Positions 27,651 through 37,757 of a DNA stretch of 64,000 bases are shown one piece after another. Where the stretch lies: positions 94,606-158,605 of the forward strand of contig NZ_QYBC01000016.1 of the NCBI RefSeq assembly GCF_004137085.1, given 5' to 3'. The notes beneath the pieces are model-generated. The model was not told where the DNA came from and did no database searches. It saw nothing but the letters and a program-made list of their open reading frames with translations. The translations under genes and the position numbers were made by a program. Position 1 is the stretch's first letter, and each line of letters begins with the position of its first letter. The stretch is from Lichenibacterium ramalinae (lineage in GTDB: Bacteria; Pseudomonadota; Alphaproteobacteria; Rhizobiales; Beijerinckiaceae).

Positions 27651-27938
27651 ATGATGGTGCTGCGCGGGATGGGCAAGGCCCGGACTTGGATCGTGCCAAG
27701 CGGCGTGGCGGTGACGCTCCTCATGGGCTGCTGGTCGCCGTCCCGGAGCGCGGAGCGCCATGACACCTGCGAGGAGCAGGGCGAGATCGTGGCCATCTAC
27801 GACTGCCAGTCCGGGCTCGTCCTCTGGTCGAGGCAGCCACCCGGACAGACGCTGCCGACGCTGTCGTCCGGTCGACAGCTCTGCCGCCTCATGAGCGGTC
27901 AAGGCCGCTCACCAGCGGCCGACGAGCGATGCCTGTGA
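27651..27938 (+). CDS. Small hypothetical lipoprotein
   Basis: 95 residues from ATG 27651, with GGAG six bases upstream. A hydrophobic N-terminus ends in LLMGC, a fair lipobox, so the mature protein could be a membrane-anchored lipoprotein. It then has three further cysteines (DTCEEQG, YDCQSG, QLCRLM) that could pair in the periplasm. It starts 23 bases after yeiH and is probably cotranscribed. I do not recognise the family. Confidence 0.5.
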   Translation: MMVLRGMGKARTWIVPSGVAVTLLMGCWSPSRSAERHDTCEEQGEIVAIYDCQSGLVLWSRQPPGQTLPTLSSGRQLCRLMSGQGRSPAADERCL

Positions 27939-28010
27939 CGCGGACTGCTGCTCGCTCGGTCACGGCGTCTCACGCCATGGAAGAGCACCGCTGCAGGCGT
28001 GTTCTCCCGT

Positions 28011-28054
28011 CTAGAGCCGTCGCCGCTCGCCTTGGCTCGCGACTTCAGCTCTAG
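28011..28054. repeat. Nested intergenic inverted repeat
   Basis: Outer arms CTAGAGC (28011-28017) and GCTCTAG (28048-28054) are perfect. Inner arms GTCGC (28019-28023) and GCGAC (28039-28043) are also perfect. The layout resembles the REP-like hairpins at 35.4 and 49.1 kb but the sequence differs. Confidence 0.6.
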
Positions 28055-28079
28055 TGCCATGTTTTTGCGAGCATCTTCA

Positions 28080-28107
28080 CGCGATCAGGTGACTCGACCT
28101 GATCGCG
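28080..28107. repeat. Perfect 11-bp intergenic inverted repeat
   Basis: CGCGATCAGGT (28080-28090) pairs with ACCTGATCGCG (28097-28107) around a six-base loop. No T-run follows on either strand, so it is more likely an intergenic repeat element or protein site than a simple terminator. Confidence 0.6.
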
Positions 28108-28340
28108 ATCTGCTCTAGCGATAGGTTCGGAGCATGACGTCGATCACACGATCCGGACTCGGTGTCTCGACAGCGGCGGGTCGCGCAACGTCGGTTCCGG
28201 GCGGAGTCCAGAACGGCTGCCGTCGAGAAGTTATGCTCGGAAGCGGACATCTCCGGAGCTTCGAGGATGGGGCGAGCCCGCTCACCATAAACGGTAAGCG
28301 CGACTCCGGCGGATTCGTGGCCGTCGTGGACGCCCGCGGA

Positions 28341-29243
28341 TCACGACGGCACTCCTCTGAAGCGGAGCGCATCCACCACCAGACCGAAGGCGGACGAGGG
28401 TTGGCGCCGGCTCGGGTAATAGAGGTGGTAGCCTGAGAAGGGTCGGCACCAGTCGGCGAGCACGCGGACCAGTCGCCCGGCTTCGATGTCAGCCTCGACC
28501 TGATCCTCGGTCACGTGGGCCAGCCCGAACCCGGATCGGACGGCGTCCAGGATCATCGGGACGCTGTTGAAGACGAGTTGCCCGTCCACCCGCACCTTCA
28601 ACTCGCGTTTGCCGTCTTCGAACTCCCACGCGTAGAGGCCGCCGTAGGTCGGGAGGCGCAGGTTGATGCAGGCGTGGTCGGTCAGGTCCTGGGGCGTCAC
28701 GGGCGCAGCCCTGGACGCGAGGTAGGACGGAGACCCGACCGTCGCCATGCGCATCTCGGGGCCGATCTGGACCGCGATCATGTCCTTGGCGATGATGCCG
28801 CCGAGGCGCACTCCGGCGTCGTAGCGGTCCGCGACGATGTCGGCGAGGCCGTAGTCGATGACCACCTCGACCCTGACCTCCGGGTAGTCGGGAAGGAGCC
28901 TCGCCATGGCGGGCCACAGGATCGTGCGCGCCGCGTTCTCGTCCGCCGTGATGCGGACGAGGCCGGCCGGCTTCTCCCTCAGTTCACGGAGGGCGGCCAG
29001 GTCCGCCTTGATGCCGTCGACCCGGGGACCGATCGATCGCAGCAGGCGCTCGCCCGCCTCCGTCGTCGCGACGCTACGCGTCGTGCGCGTCAACAGGCGC
29101 AGGCCGAGGCGCCCTTCGAGGTTGCGGAGGGTCTGGCTCAGTGCCGACTGCGACACGCCGAGCTTGGCGGCCGCGCGCGTGAAGCTGCGCTCCCTCGCCA
29201 CGGCCAGGAAAGCCGCGAGGTCGTTGAGGTTTGCGTCACTCAT
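28341..29243 (-). CDS. LysR-family transcriptional regulator
   Basis: 300 residues. The N-terminal winged helix (about 5-65) reads DLAAFLAVARERSFTRAAAKLGVSQSALSQTL, recognisable from FTRAAAKLGVSQSALS. The effector domain follows from about residue 90. Divergent from the cupin/tautomerase/aldo-keto reductase genes, with a LysR box next to its start, so it probably controls that operon. Effector unknown. Confidence 0.92.
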   Translation of the reverse strand: MSDANLNDLAAFLAVARERSFTRAAAKLGVSQSALSQTLRNLEGRLGLRLLTRTTRSVATTEAGERLLRSIGPRVDGIKADLAALRELREKPAGLVRITADENAARTILWPAMARLLPDYPEVRVEVVIDYGLADIVADRYDAGVRLGGIIAKDMIAVQIGPEMRMATVGSPSYLASRAAPVTPQDLTDHACINLRLPTYGGLYAWEFEDGKRELKVRVDGQLVFNSVPMILDAVRSGFGLAHVTEDQVEADIEAGRLVRVLADWCRPFSGYHLYYPSRRQPSSAFGLVVDALRFRGVPS

Positions 29244-29245
29244 TG

Positions 29246-29260
29246 ATTAGCATTTCTAAT
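29246..29260. promoter_or_regulatory. LysR-type box (T-N11-A) between divergent genes
   Basis: ATTAG-CATTT-CTAAT at 29246-29260 is a perfect palindrome containing the T-N11-A pattern of LysR operators. It begins three bases upstream of the LysR start codon and 93 bases before the cupin gene, consistent with autoregulation plus control of the divergent operon. Confidence 0.6.
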
Positions 29261-29352
29261 GACGACATCCGCAATTCAGCTTCTAATCGGGCTTGGGCGA
29301 GAGCGCTATCTTCCTCGGCATCAGGCAGCGACGCGTCGCGAGGGAGAAGGCG

Positions 29353-29748
29353 ATGGACATCAAGCGCAGTGGCTCTCAGCCGTCCGGCAAGGGGCCTGCC
29401 GACTGGTTCACCGGAACCGTCCGCATCGATCCGTTGAACAACCCGCCCGAGCCGGCCCGCGTCGGACTGGCTCTCGTCACCTTCGAACCCGGTGCCCGAA
29501 CGGCATGGCACACGCACCCACTCGGGCAGACGCTCGTCGTCACCGCCGGGCTCGGACGGGTTCAGCGCGAGGGTGGTCCGATCGAGGCCATCCGGCCGGG
29601 TGACGTCGTCTGGTTCGAGCCGGGCGAGAAGCACTGGCACGGCGCATCCGCCACGACCGCGATGAGCCATATCGCCATCCAGGAGAAGCTCGACGGCTCG
29701 CCCGTCGACTGGATGGAGCACGTCACCGACCTCCAGTACGAGGGCTGA
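29353..29748 (+). CDS. Single-domain cupin protein
   Basis: 131 residues. Cupin motif 1 is in [17 protein letters not shown] and motif 2 in [17 protein letters not shown], giving a His/His/Gln/His metal set like that of the manganese cupins annotated as hydroxynitrile lyase or quercetinase-like. ATG 29353 has AGGGAGAAGG just upstream; the longer start at 29293 is rejected. First gene of an operon with a tautomerase and an aldo-keto reductase. Substrate unknown. Confidence 0.82.
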   Translation: MDIKRSGSQPSGKGPADWFTGTVRIDPLNNPPEPARVGLALVTFEPGARTAWHTHPLGQTLVVTAGLGRVQREGGPIEAIRPGDVVWFEPGEKHWHGASATTAMSHIAIQEKLDGSPVDWMEHVTDLQYEG

Positions 29749-29749
29749 G

Positions 29750-29980
29750 ATGCCCCACGTCATCGTGAAGATCGCCGTGGGCCGGTCCCAGGAGACGAAG
29801 GCCCGCATGGCGTCCGCCATCACCCAGGCCCTCGTCGCCACCACGACGGTCGACGAGGATGCCGTCTCGGTCAGCATCGAGGATGTCGATCCAGCCGAAT
29901 GGGCCGAGAAGGTCTACAGGCCGGACATCCTCGGCAAACCCGAGAGCCTCCACAAGAAGCCTGGCTACCACCTGGCGTGA
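29750..29980 (+). CDS. 4-oxalocrotonate tautomerase family protein, PptA-like
   Basis: 76 residues starting M-P, so Pro2 becomes the N-terminal catalytic base after Met removal. Size and the ending ESLHKKPGYHLA match the PptA (YdcE) branch of the tautomerase superfamily, including its KKPGY motif. Starts one base after the cupin stop codon, so cotranscribed. Natural substrates of PptA are unknown. Confidence 0.88.
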   Translation: MPHVIVKIAVGRSQETKARMASAITQALVATTTVDEDAVSVSIEDVDPAEWAEKVYRPDILGKPESLHKKPGYHLA

Positions 29981-30078
29981 GGCCGCCGCCGGCCAGCCGA
30001 CAAAGCCTCGTCGGCGTCGCTCGGTCGACGATCGGCGCCAGCCGGAACCTCAGCCCGACGACCCCCGCCCGACGCTGA

Positions 30079-31920
<1,842 letters not shown>

Positions 31921-31923
<3 letters not shown>

Positions 31924-32065
31924 AATGTGAAGACTGATGTCTGCCTTGTTGTGGAGCAGCTGGGCCTTGGTGACACCGAAGACCGTGATGGTGTCGCCAG
32001 TGGTCGGGTCGGTGATCACCGCACCAGCGGCTGAGTTGTGAGTGTCGTGTAGCACGTCGAGCGGG
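31921..32065 (-). pseudogene. C-terminal remnant of an RTX-like (hemolysin-type) protein
   Basis: The minus strand reads DVLHDTHNSAAGAVITDPTT, then GDTITVFGVTKAQLLHNKAD and a stop at 31921. The pattern (ITDPTTGDTITVFGVTKAQL) resembles the closing segment of secreted calcium-binding repeat proteins. No start codon or repeats remain, because the upstream side is replaced by IS3-family sequence. The assignment rests on a short stretch. Confidence 0.4.
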
Positions 32066-32069
32066 GACG

Positions 32070-32935
32070 CGGAGCAGGTCGGGTCAGCGCAGCCGGCCAA
32101 GCGGCGTAGGTTGGCACCACCACTTCCGGGGCTGGCGGGCGGTACCCGAGCGATGCATGAGGCCTGATCGCCTTGTCATGGCGACGCCAGCTCTCGATGA
32201 TGATCTCGGCTTCACGGAGCGAATAGAAGATTTCGCCGTTGAGCAGCTCGTCCCGAAAGCGGGCGTTGAAGCTTTCGATATAACCATTCCCCTGGGTGAA
32301 CCGGGCGCGATGTAGGCAGTTTCAGCTCCGACGGCTGAGATCCATCTCTGTACGGCCTTGGCAATGAACTCCGGGCCATTGTCGGAACGAACATGCTCCG
32401 GCACGCCGCGCAGGACGAACAGGTCGGACAGGACGTCGATCAACTTCAGCTTGCGGCTGACCCGGATGGCCAGGCACTCATGGGTAAACTCATCGACGAC
32501 GTTGAGGGTGCGGAACTTACGGCCATCGTGGGTCCGCTCCTCGACGAAGTCATAGGCCCACACGTGATCCCGGCGCTCGGGCCGAAGCCGTATGCAGGAG
32601 CCGTCGCCCAGCTACAGCCGCCCGCGTTTCGGCTTCCGAGCCGGCACCTTCAGCCCTTCCTGGCGCCAGATCCGCTCGACGCGCTTGTCGTTGACCACCC
32701 AGCCAGCGTCCCACAGCAGGGCGCCGATCTTGCGGTAGCCGTATCGGCCGTACTGGCGTGCCGACTCCATCAGGTCGTGAGTTCTTCGTCGTCGTCGCGG
32801 CCCCGCGGCACCTTGCGTTGCGTCGACCGATGCTGACCGAGCGCCCGGCAGGCGCGGCGCTCGGAAATGTTCAGCACATCACGGACATGGTCGATGCAAA
32901 CGCGTCGGCGAGCGCGGCTCAGAAGTTTCCCCGGA
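32070..32935 (-). pseudogene. IS3-family transposase orfB, inactivated
   Basis: DDE integrase-type transposase. Recognisable segments are SERRACRALGQHRSTQRKVP, QYGRYGYRKIGALL, HVWAYDFVEERTHDGRKFRTL and VRSDNGPEFIAKAVQRW. Three lesions are visible: a one-base frameshift near 32780, a TAG replacing the Trp codon of GRLWL near 32607, and a one-base deletion near 32290 just after the IAPGSP motif, where WENGYIES should follow. No functional product is expected. Confidence 0.8.
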
Positions 32936-33194
32936 ATGCCTCCCGCAGGATCGGCTTATCGAGCGTGAGGTCCGCGATCGCCTTGCGCAGCCGGCTGTTC
33001 TCGGTCTCCAGGTCCTTCATCCGCTTGATCTGATCCGACTTCAGCGCGCCGTACTCCTGCCGCCAACGATAGTACGTGACTTCCGTCACTCCGATGCTGC
33101 GGATCGCGTCCGCCACGCTCGACCCTTGTGACACCAGCACATCGACCTGACGCAGCTTGGTGACGATCTCCTCGGGCCTATGCCGCTTTGCCAT
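32919..33194 (-). CDS. IS3-family transposase orfA
   Basis: 91 residues: helix-turn-helix (IVTKLRQVDVLVSQGSSVADAIRSIGV, landmarks VADAIR and TYYRWRQEYG) followed by a leucine-zipper-like coiled coil (RMKDLETENSRLRKAIADL) and the usual GNF end. ATG 33194 (MAKRHRPEE) chosen. In intact elements a frameshift joins it to orfB, which is dead here. Confidence 0.85.
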   Translation of the reverse strand: MAKRHRPEEIVTKLRQVDVLVSQGSSVADAIRSIGVTEVTYYRWRQEYGALKSDQIKRMKDLETENSRLRKAIADLTLDKPILREAFRGNF

Positions 33195-33489
33195 ATCGTC
33201 CGTCCTCCAGGGCTCGAAACCCATACTCCAGGGCGGACCACTTCAAGGGGGGAGGATCACAGTCACCCCATTCCACCCGACCGCTGGCGGGGACCCGCGC
33301 CTTCCGGCCGTCTTGGTCGGGACCCGAGAGGGCACGGCCCGGACGGCCGGACGACGTCCAGACCGTGTCGAACCCTTCTCCACCACGCGACGGCCGCTCA
33401 ATCGAAACATCCTGGCGCCGAGCGGCGCCTTATTGGCGTGGAATTTGTCGGCGACGAAAGCACAGCGGCAACGATCGAGGGGCAGGCAA

Positions 33490-34083
33490 ATGGGCTATGG
33501 GTATGATGACTACGGTTACGGCGGCGGGTATTATTCGGTGCCCGGTCCCGGCGGCCACCTCGACGCGAGGACTTATCTCGACGGTCCCGGCACGCACGCC
33601 TACCTGCAACAGGGCCAGTATTCCAGCTACGCCTACGAAGGCCAGAACGGCAGCATCTTCGAGCAGAACACAACGACGTTCAAGGGCGGATACGAGCAGA
33701 GCACATCCTACGACTATTCGAACGCATCGTATCGTTACAGTCACATCGCTGATTTTTCCTATCACAATCCGCCCCTGTATCACATTACGGGCATCTACGG
33801 ATACTCGTCCTATCAGGCAGGCGGTTCGTACGGCTCGTATGTCGGTTCGTATGGACCGGGAGAGGTCACCTCATACAACGTATCCGACATCGAGACGCAC
33901 ACCGATGGCGCATACAGCACCGTAAGCTTCCAGAACGCTTCCGAAACGACATTGGCGGACGGATACTACCACACCGGCTACTCGTCTCGTTCCGGTGAAT
34001 ATCTGAACGGTCACCAGGTCCCGGGCAGCGTGACGTCTGACTCCACGACGTCGTACGGCTACCTCAACTCTTACGCGACCTGA
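33490..34083 (+). CDS. Tyrosine/glycine/serine-rich protein of unknown function
   Basis: 197 residues of low complexity, very rich in Tyr, Gly, Ser and Thr (YGYDDYGYGGGYYS, GSYGSYVGSYGPG), with no Cys, few charged residues and no signal peptide. Recurrent Tyr at short intervals and GxYxxY units suggest a beta-rich or fibrous protein. ATG 33490 is preceded by GAGGGGCAGG. The gene is visibly much lower in GC (about half) than its neighbours and lies next to the IS3 scar, which suggests transfer. I know no family for it. Confidence 0.6.
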   Translation: MGYGYDDYGYGGGYYSVPGPGGHLDARTYLDGPGTHAYLQQGQYSSYAYEGQNGSIFEQNTTTFKGGYEQSTSYDYSNASYRYSHIADFSYHNPPLYHITGIYGYSSYQAGGSYGSYVGSYGPGEVTSYNVSDIETHTDGAYSTVSFQNASETTLADGYYHTGYSSRSGEYLNGHQVPGSVTSDSTTSYGYLNSYAT

Positions 34084-34238
34084 CAGGGCATCACGGCTGG
34101 CCTGGGAACGTTCGGGCGACCTCGTTTCTCAGTTGGCCGAGCCGGAGTTCGAGGCCCGCCGCGGCCTTGGGCTGCCGTGTGGGGATGCGACAGGCCCGAA
34201 CATCATGACTCCCGCGGCACGCCACCTGACGCGAGCAT

Positions 34239-34520
34239 TCACCAGGCGACGAGCCTGGTCGTCAAGCCGATGAGGACTGCGACCCCGAGGCAGCGCCGCC
34301 ACGGGTTCACGCCGCGCAGCAACTCGTCACCGGCCCAAACCACCAACGACACGGTTGCGACGATGTGGACGCCGATGCCGACCGGTTCCGCGGTGCCGGT
34401 GTACAGTTCGAGGACGGATGCGATGGCGAAGATCCAAAGCCAAGTGTTCGGCCACTGCGCGATGACGATCCGGCCCGTGTGCCGATCTCGCCAAAACCAA
34501 TCGATGAAACGCGTCGTCAT
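34239..34520 (-). CDS. Small two-helix membrane protein
   Basis: 93 residues from ATG 34520. The soluble start MTTRFIDWFWRDRHTGRIVI is followed by two or three hydrophobic helices (WLWIFAIASVLELY; GVHIVATVSLVVWAGDELL; CLGVAVLIGLTTRLVAW) and an RGVNPWRR loop. Small proteins of this layout (WFWRDRxTGRIVIxQWPN) recur in actinobacteria and alphaproteobacteria as conserved hypotheticals. Function unknown. Confidence 0.68.
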   Translation of the reverse strand: MTTRFIDWFWRDRHTGRIVIAQWPNTWLWIFAIASVLELYTGTAEPVGIGVHIVATVSLVVWAGDELLRGVNPWRRCLGVAVLIGLTTRLVAW

Positions 34521-34740
34521 CACGGGAATGGGGTCCACAGGTCGGGGCGGGGCTCGATGGCGAGCGAGGAGGAGATGGTGTCGATCGGAACGCGCCAGTA
34601 GCCGCCTTGATGGCCGAACCGGCCGCTCTCGGTTGCGACACGACGTTCCACGATCGGCTGGTGTCAGCGGCTCGAAGCGGTGAGACGGCATCGATGGCGG
34701 GCATCTCGCAGGAGGGAGGGCGTGTCAGAAGCCGAGCCCT

Positions 34741-35217
34741 TCACCCATCCCGCAAGGCAGGGCTGCACACGTCGACCCAGCGGGCGCCGACAAGCGTCGC
34801 CAAACGTTCGGGAGCGACCTCGATCGAACTCGTCTGCGACCCCGCGGCAGGGAAGACGGTCGCGAAGTCGCGCAACGAGATATCGCAGAGGATCAGCAGT
34901 GGGGTGGCGAGGCCGAATGGGCAGACGCCGCCGACGGGATGACCGGTCAGCGAGGACACCTCGTCCGGGCCGACCATCCTGGCGCGTCCGCCGAGTGCCG
35001 CCTTCAGCTTCGCATTGTCCAGGCGGGCGTCGCCACGCGCGACGATCAGCACAACCCCTTCGGGCGCTCGCAGCGACAGCGTCTTGGCGATCCGGGCGGG
35101 GGCGACATTCAGCGTCGACGCCGCCTCGGCGACGGTGGCGGTGCTCCGGCCATGATCGATGATCGTGAGGTCCGGCGCATGTTCGGCCAGGAAACTCCGG
35201 ACTGACTCGCTGCTCAT
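34741..35217 (-). CDS. YbaK/EbsC-type aminoacyl-tRNA deacylase
   Basis: 158 residues with the YbaK/ProX fold. Conserved segments: AAxTLNVAPARIAKTLSLRA, VLIVARGDARLDNAKL and the GGVCPFGLATPLLILCDISL region. Members hydrolyse mischarged tRNAs such as Cys-tRNA(Pro) or Ala-tRNA(Pro). Start ATG 35217. The family is certain, the exact tRNA specificity is not. Confidence 0.87.
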   Translation of the reverse strand: MSSESVRSFLAEHAPDLTIIDHGRSTATVAEAASTLNVAPARIAKTLSLRAPEGVVLIVARGDARLDNAKLKAALGGRARMVGPDEVSSLTGHPVGGVCPFGLATPLLILCDISLRDFATVFPAAGSQTSSIEVAPERLATLVGARWVDVCSPALRDG

Positions 35218-35356
35218 ACGGAAAGATCTGCCTGATTCTTTCCGCCATTGTAGCGAGGGAAACTCGTGCGTGCTGCTCGCCCGGCGCCAGGACCGTCCGC
35301 TGGAGCATCGCCCCTCACGCCGCCCCCCCACGAGCGCTCTCCGCACCCGCGCGCCT

Positions 35357-35458
35357 GGAGCAGTATCGGCGTGCTCGCAGTCGCCTTGGCGGCTCCAAGC
35401 CGATGAGACTGCTCTCGATTCGGAGCTGGAGCGGATCCGCCGAAGGCGAAAGCGCCCT
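35357..35458. repeat. Dispersed intergenic hairpin repeat, copy A
   Basis: 102 bases matching copy B at 49068-49169 in the same orientation without gaps; by hand 83 of 102 positions agree. It folds as a nested hairpin (GAGCAG with CTGCTC outside, ATCGG with CCGAT inside). The right end runs into the stop codon of the SDR gene. Confidence 0.8.
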
Positions 35459-36173
35459 AGAAAGCGGCCTTGCCGACCGAGGCGCCGCCGTCGACGTGCA
35501 GCGTCTGTCCGGTCATGAAGGCGGCCCCGTCCGAGAGCAGGAAGGCGATCACGGCGGCGATCTCGTCCGGCGTGCCGAAGCGTCCCATGGGGACGCCCGA
35601 CAGGTAGCGCCGCTCGCCATCGCTGCCGGGCGGGTTGTTGGCGCGGAACAGTTCGGTCTCGGTCGGTCCCGGCGCCACGGCGTTGACCGTGATGCCGGTC
35701 GTCGCCAGTTCGAGCGCCCAGCTTCGGGTGAAGCTGACCAGTGCTGCCTTGGCGGCCGCATAGGCGGTGCGCTCGACCGCCCCGAGGACGGTGAGGCTGG
35801 ACACGTTGACGACGCGCCCCCAGCCCCGCTCCCTCAGTCCCGGCAGCACCGCCTGCACGGCCAGGACCGCCGGGTGCAGGTTGACGCGCAGCACCTCGTC
35901 CAGGGCGGGCAGGTCGATGGCTCCCAGCCGCTGAGGCCGGACGAGCCCGACGTTGTTGACGATGCCGTCGATGGCGAAACGCCCGGCGAGGTCGGCGAGC
36001 GCCGCGCTGGTCGCGTTCGCGTCCCCGAGGTCGAGCGGCACGAAGGTGCCGGGGAAAGCCTCCGCCTGCCGGCGTGCCACCCCGATGACGTGGTGCCCGT
36101 CGACGGCCAGCCGCCGGGAGAGCGCGAGGCCGATGCCCTTGCTGGCGCCGGTGACGAGGAAGGTGCGTGACAT
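35457..36173 (-). CDS. Short-chain dehydrogenase/reductase
   Basis: 238 residues. NAD(P)-binding TGASKGIG at 8-15, NNVG at 73-76, catalytic S125, Y138 and K142 (YAAAK). Classical SDR close to 3-oxoacyl-ACP reductases. R34-R35 after the second strand suggests NADPH. Same strand as the peroxiredoxin and GST genes upstream (49 and 117-base gaps), so these may form a stress/xenobiotic operon. Substrate unknown. Confidence 0.9.
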   Translation of the reverse strand: MSRTFLVTGASKGIGLALSRRLAVDGHHVIGVARRQAEAFPGTFVPLDLGDANATSAALADLAGRFAIDGIVNNVGLVRPQRLGAIDLPALDEVLRVNLHPAVLAVQAVLPGLRERGWGRVVNVSSLTVLGAVERTAYAAAKAALVSFTRSWALELATTGITVNAVAPGPTETELFRANNPPGSDGERRYLSGVPMGRFGTPDEIAAVIAFLLSDGAAFMTGQTLHVDGGASVGKAAF

Positions 36174-36221
36174 GGGGAGCTCCGGGTTGGCCCCCGCCGC
36201 CGTGGCGGGGGCGGGGCGGGG

Positions 36222-36896
36222 TCAGGCCGCGACGGAAGCGGCGCGGCGCAGCGCCGGGAGCATGTCGTCGGGTTCGGGACGGCGTGTGTAGTCCGGGTTC
36301 ACCTCGGCGTAGAGCACCGTCCCGTCCTGCGCGATGACGAACCGGCCGGGCATGGGCAGCGTCCAGCTCGCGTCGCCGTTGAAGGCCGGCAGGTCGTTCT
36401 TGAGCCCCTTGTAGAGGTCCACCAGCTCGTCGGGCATGGCGAAGCGCAGCCCGAAGGCGGCCGCGACGTCGTTGTGCGGGTCCGACAGGATCGGGAAGCC
36501 GAGGTCGTTCTGGCGCACGGACTTGCGGCTGTTGGGCGCCGTCTGGGGCGAGATGGCGACCAGCGCGGCGCCGAGCGCTTCGAACCGCGGCAGCGCGGCC
36601 TGCAGCGCCTGGAGTTCCATGTTGCAGTAGGGGCACCAGACACCCCGGTAGAAGCTCACCACCAGCGGCCCGCGGGCGAGGAGGTCGGCGGAGGAGACCG
36701 GCCGTCCGTCGGGGTCGCTCAGCGTGAAGTCCGGGGCCCTGTCGCCGGCTTTCAGGGCGCGCGCTGCGGCGCCGGACACGACCAGTCCGGCGGTGGCGCG
36801 GTGCATGGTCTCGATGACCGAATACGGCACGTTGTAGGGCGGCTTGCCGGCTTCGAAGTCGGCCTTGAAGGCGTCGAGCTTGGCTTGCAGGGTCAT
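36222..36896 (-). CDS. AhpC/TSA-type peroxiredoxin-like protein
   Basis: 224 residues with a thioredoxin fold. The active site SFYRGVWCPYC holds C88 and C91, a CxxC layout found in a peroxiredoxin-like subfamily and not in 2-Cys AhpC. APDFTLSDPDGRPVS before it is typical. Probably reduces peroxides. A leading helical segment of about 45 residues is part of the subfamily. Lies between the GST and SDR genes. Confidence 0.85.
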   Translation of the reverse strand: MTLQAKLDAFKADFEAGKPPYNVPYSVIETMHRATAGLVVSGAAARALKAGDRAPDFTLSDPDGRPVSSADLLARGPLVVSFYRGVWCPYCNMELQALQAALPRFEALGAALVAISPQTAPNSRKSVRQNDLGFPILSDPHNDVAAAFGLRFAMPDELVDLYKGLKNDLPAFNGDASWTLPMPGRFVIAQDGTVLYAEVNPDYTRRPEPDDMLPALRRAASVAA

Positions 36897-37013
36897 GGTG
36901 GGGGCTCCGGGGTGGCGTGGATGGCCTCAGGGTGGAGGGTGAGCGGACCGTGTCGGCGGCCGTGGCGGCGGCGTCCGACCGAGCGTCGTTCCGTCTGGGA
37001 ATGGACCGGGACG

Positions 37014-37649
37014 TCAGGGGGCCGGCACGAGGGCATTCACCCGCGCGATGGCGCGTTCGACCGCGGGCCGGGACGTCATCGCGGCGTACCAGCGCGCGAC
37101 ATGCGGCACCGCGTCGAGGGAGACGCCCGCGAACTCGCGCCGCCACAGCCAGCCGAAATGGGCGATGTCGGCGATGCTGAAGGCTTCCCCGGCGACGTAG
37201 GGGCGCTCGGCCAGGGTGCCGTCGAGCATGCCGAGCGTGCGCTCGGCCTCGGCCGAGAAGCGCTGGATGGCGAGCGGCTGCGGCTCGGCCGCCTGGCGCT
37301 GGAAGAAGCCGGCCTGGCCGAAGGCGGGGCCGAGACCCGACGCATGGAAGAAGAGCTGCTCGAAGACGCGGGCCCGACCTGTGCCGCTGGCCGGCAGCAG
37401 GCGGCCCGTCGTCTCGGCGAGATACACCAGGATCGCGGCGGATTCGGTCAGCACCAACCGTCCGCCCTCCGCCTCGGCGTCGACCAGCACCGGCACCTTG
37501 CCGTTCGGGTTGAGGGCGAGGAAGTCCGGCGCCTTCTGCTCGCCCTTGCGGACGTTGATGCCGTGGAGCGTGTAGGCGAGCCCCAGTTCTTCCAGCGCGA
37601 TGGGCACCTTGATGCTGTTCGGGGTGGCGAAGGCGTAGAGGTCGAGCAT
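37014..37649 (-). CDS. Glutathione S-transferase
   Basis: 211 residues: thioredoxin-like N-terminal domain (LYAFATPNSIKVPIALEELG) with the cis-Pro and glutathione site NPNGKVPVLVD and TESAAILVYLAE, then a helical C-terminal domain (FSIADIAHFGWLWR). Resembles the YfcG/Ure2-like branch. ATG 37649. Divergent from a LysR gene across about 108 bases. Confidence 0.9.
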   Translation of the reverse strand: MLDLYAFATPNSIKVPIALEELGLAYTLHGINVRKGEQKAPDFLALNPNGKVPVLVDAEAEGGRLVLTESAAILVYLAETTGRLLPASGTGRARVFEQLFFHASGLGPAFGQAGFFQRQAAEPQPLAIQRFSAEAERTLGMLDGTLAERPYVAGEAFSIADIAHFGWLWRREFAGVSLDAVPHVARWYAAMTSRPAVERAIARVNALVPAP

Positions 37650-37672
37650 GGTGTGGCCTCGGCGGCTCGGAT

Positions 37673-37741
37673 ATGAGCGTCCAGGAGACGATGCCTCCGC
37701 GCGGCCCGACATGGCAGGCGGCTCCGGGCAATAACGCTCAT
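37673..37741. promoter_or_regulatory. Inverted repeat in the GST/LysR divergent promoter
   Basis: ATGAGCGT at 37673-37680 and ACGCTCAT at 37734-37741 are perfect 8-bp arms 53 bases apart, flanking the region where both promoters must lie. Likely binding sites for the adjacent LysR protein. Confidence 0.5.
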
Positions 37742-37757
37742 TCTTCGAAGGAATGGC

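Larger units (their letters stand above)
27939..28340. other. Gene-free stretch with two hairpins
   Basis: 402 bases between the small lipoprotein gene and the end of the LysR gene. Open frames here look like shadows. The only clear structure is the pair of inverted repeats at 28011-28054 and 28080-28107, listed separately. Confidence 0.5.
32065..33259 (-). mobile_element. Degenerate IS3-family insertion sequence
   Basis: Contains an intact orfA and a broken orfB in the usual order on the minus strand. The upstream end probably lies near 33259, where TGATCCTCCCCCCTTGAAGT starts with the TG expected of an IS end. No matching inverted repeat is visible at the other end, where sequence passes directly into the RTX-like remnant. 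The element therefore seems truncated and immobile. Left boundary is approximate. Confidence 0.72.

Noticed and set aside
28134..28436. Plus-strand frame in the gap before LysR
   Set aside because: Overlaps the LysR 3' end, has no motif and no ribosome site.
34741..37731. 996-residue minus-strand frame
   Set aside because: Only the YbaK part (34741-35217) is real; the remainder is an out-of-frame reading of the SDR, peroxiredoxin and GST genes.
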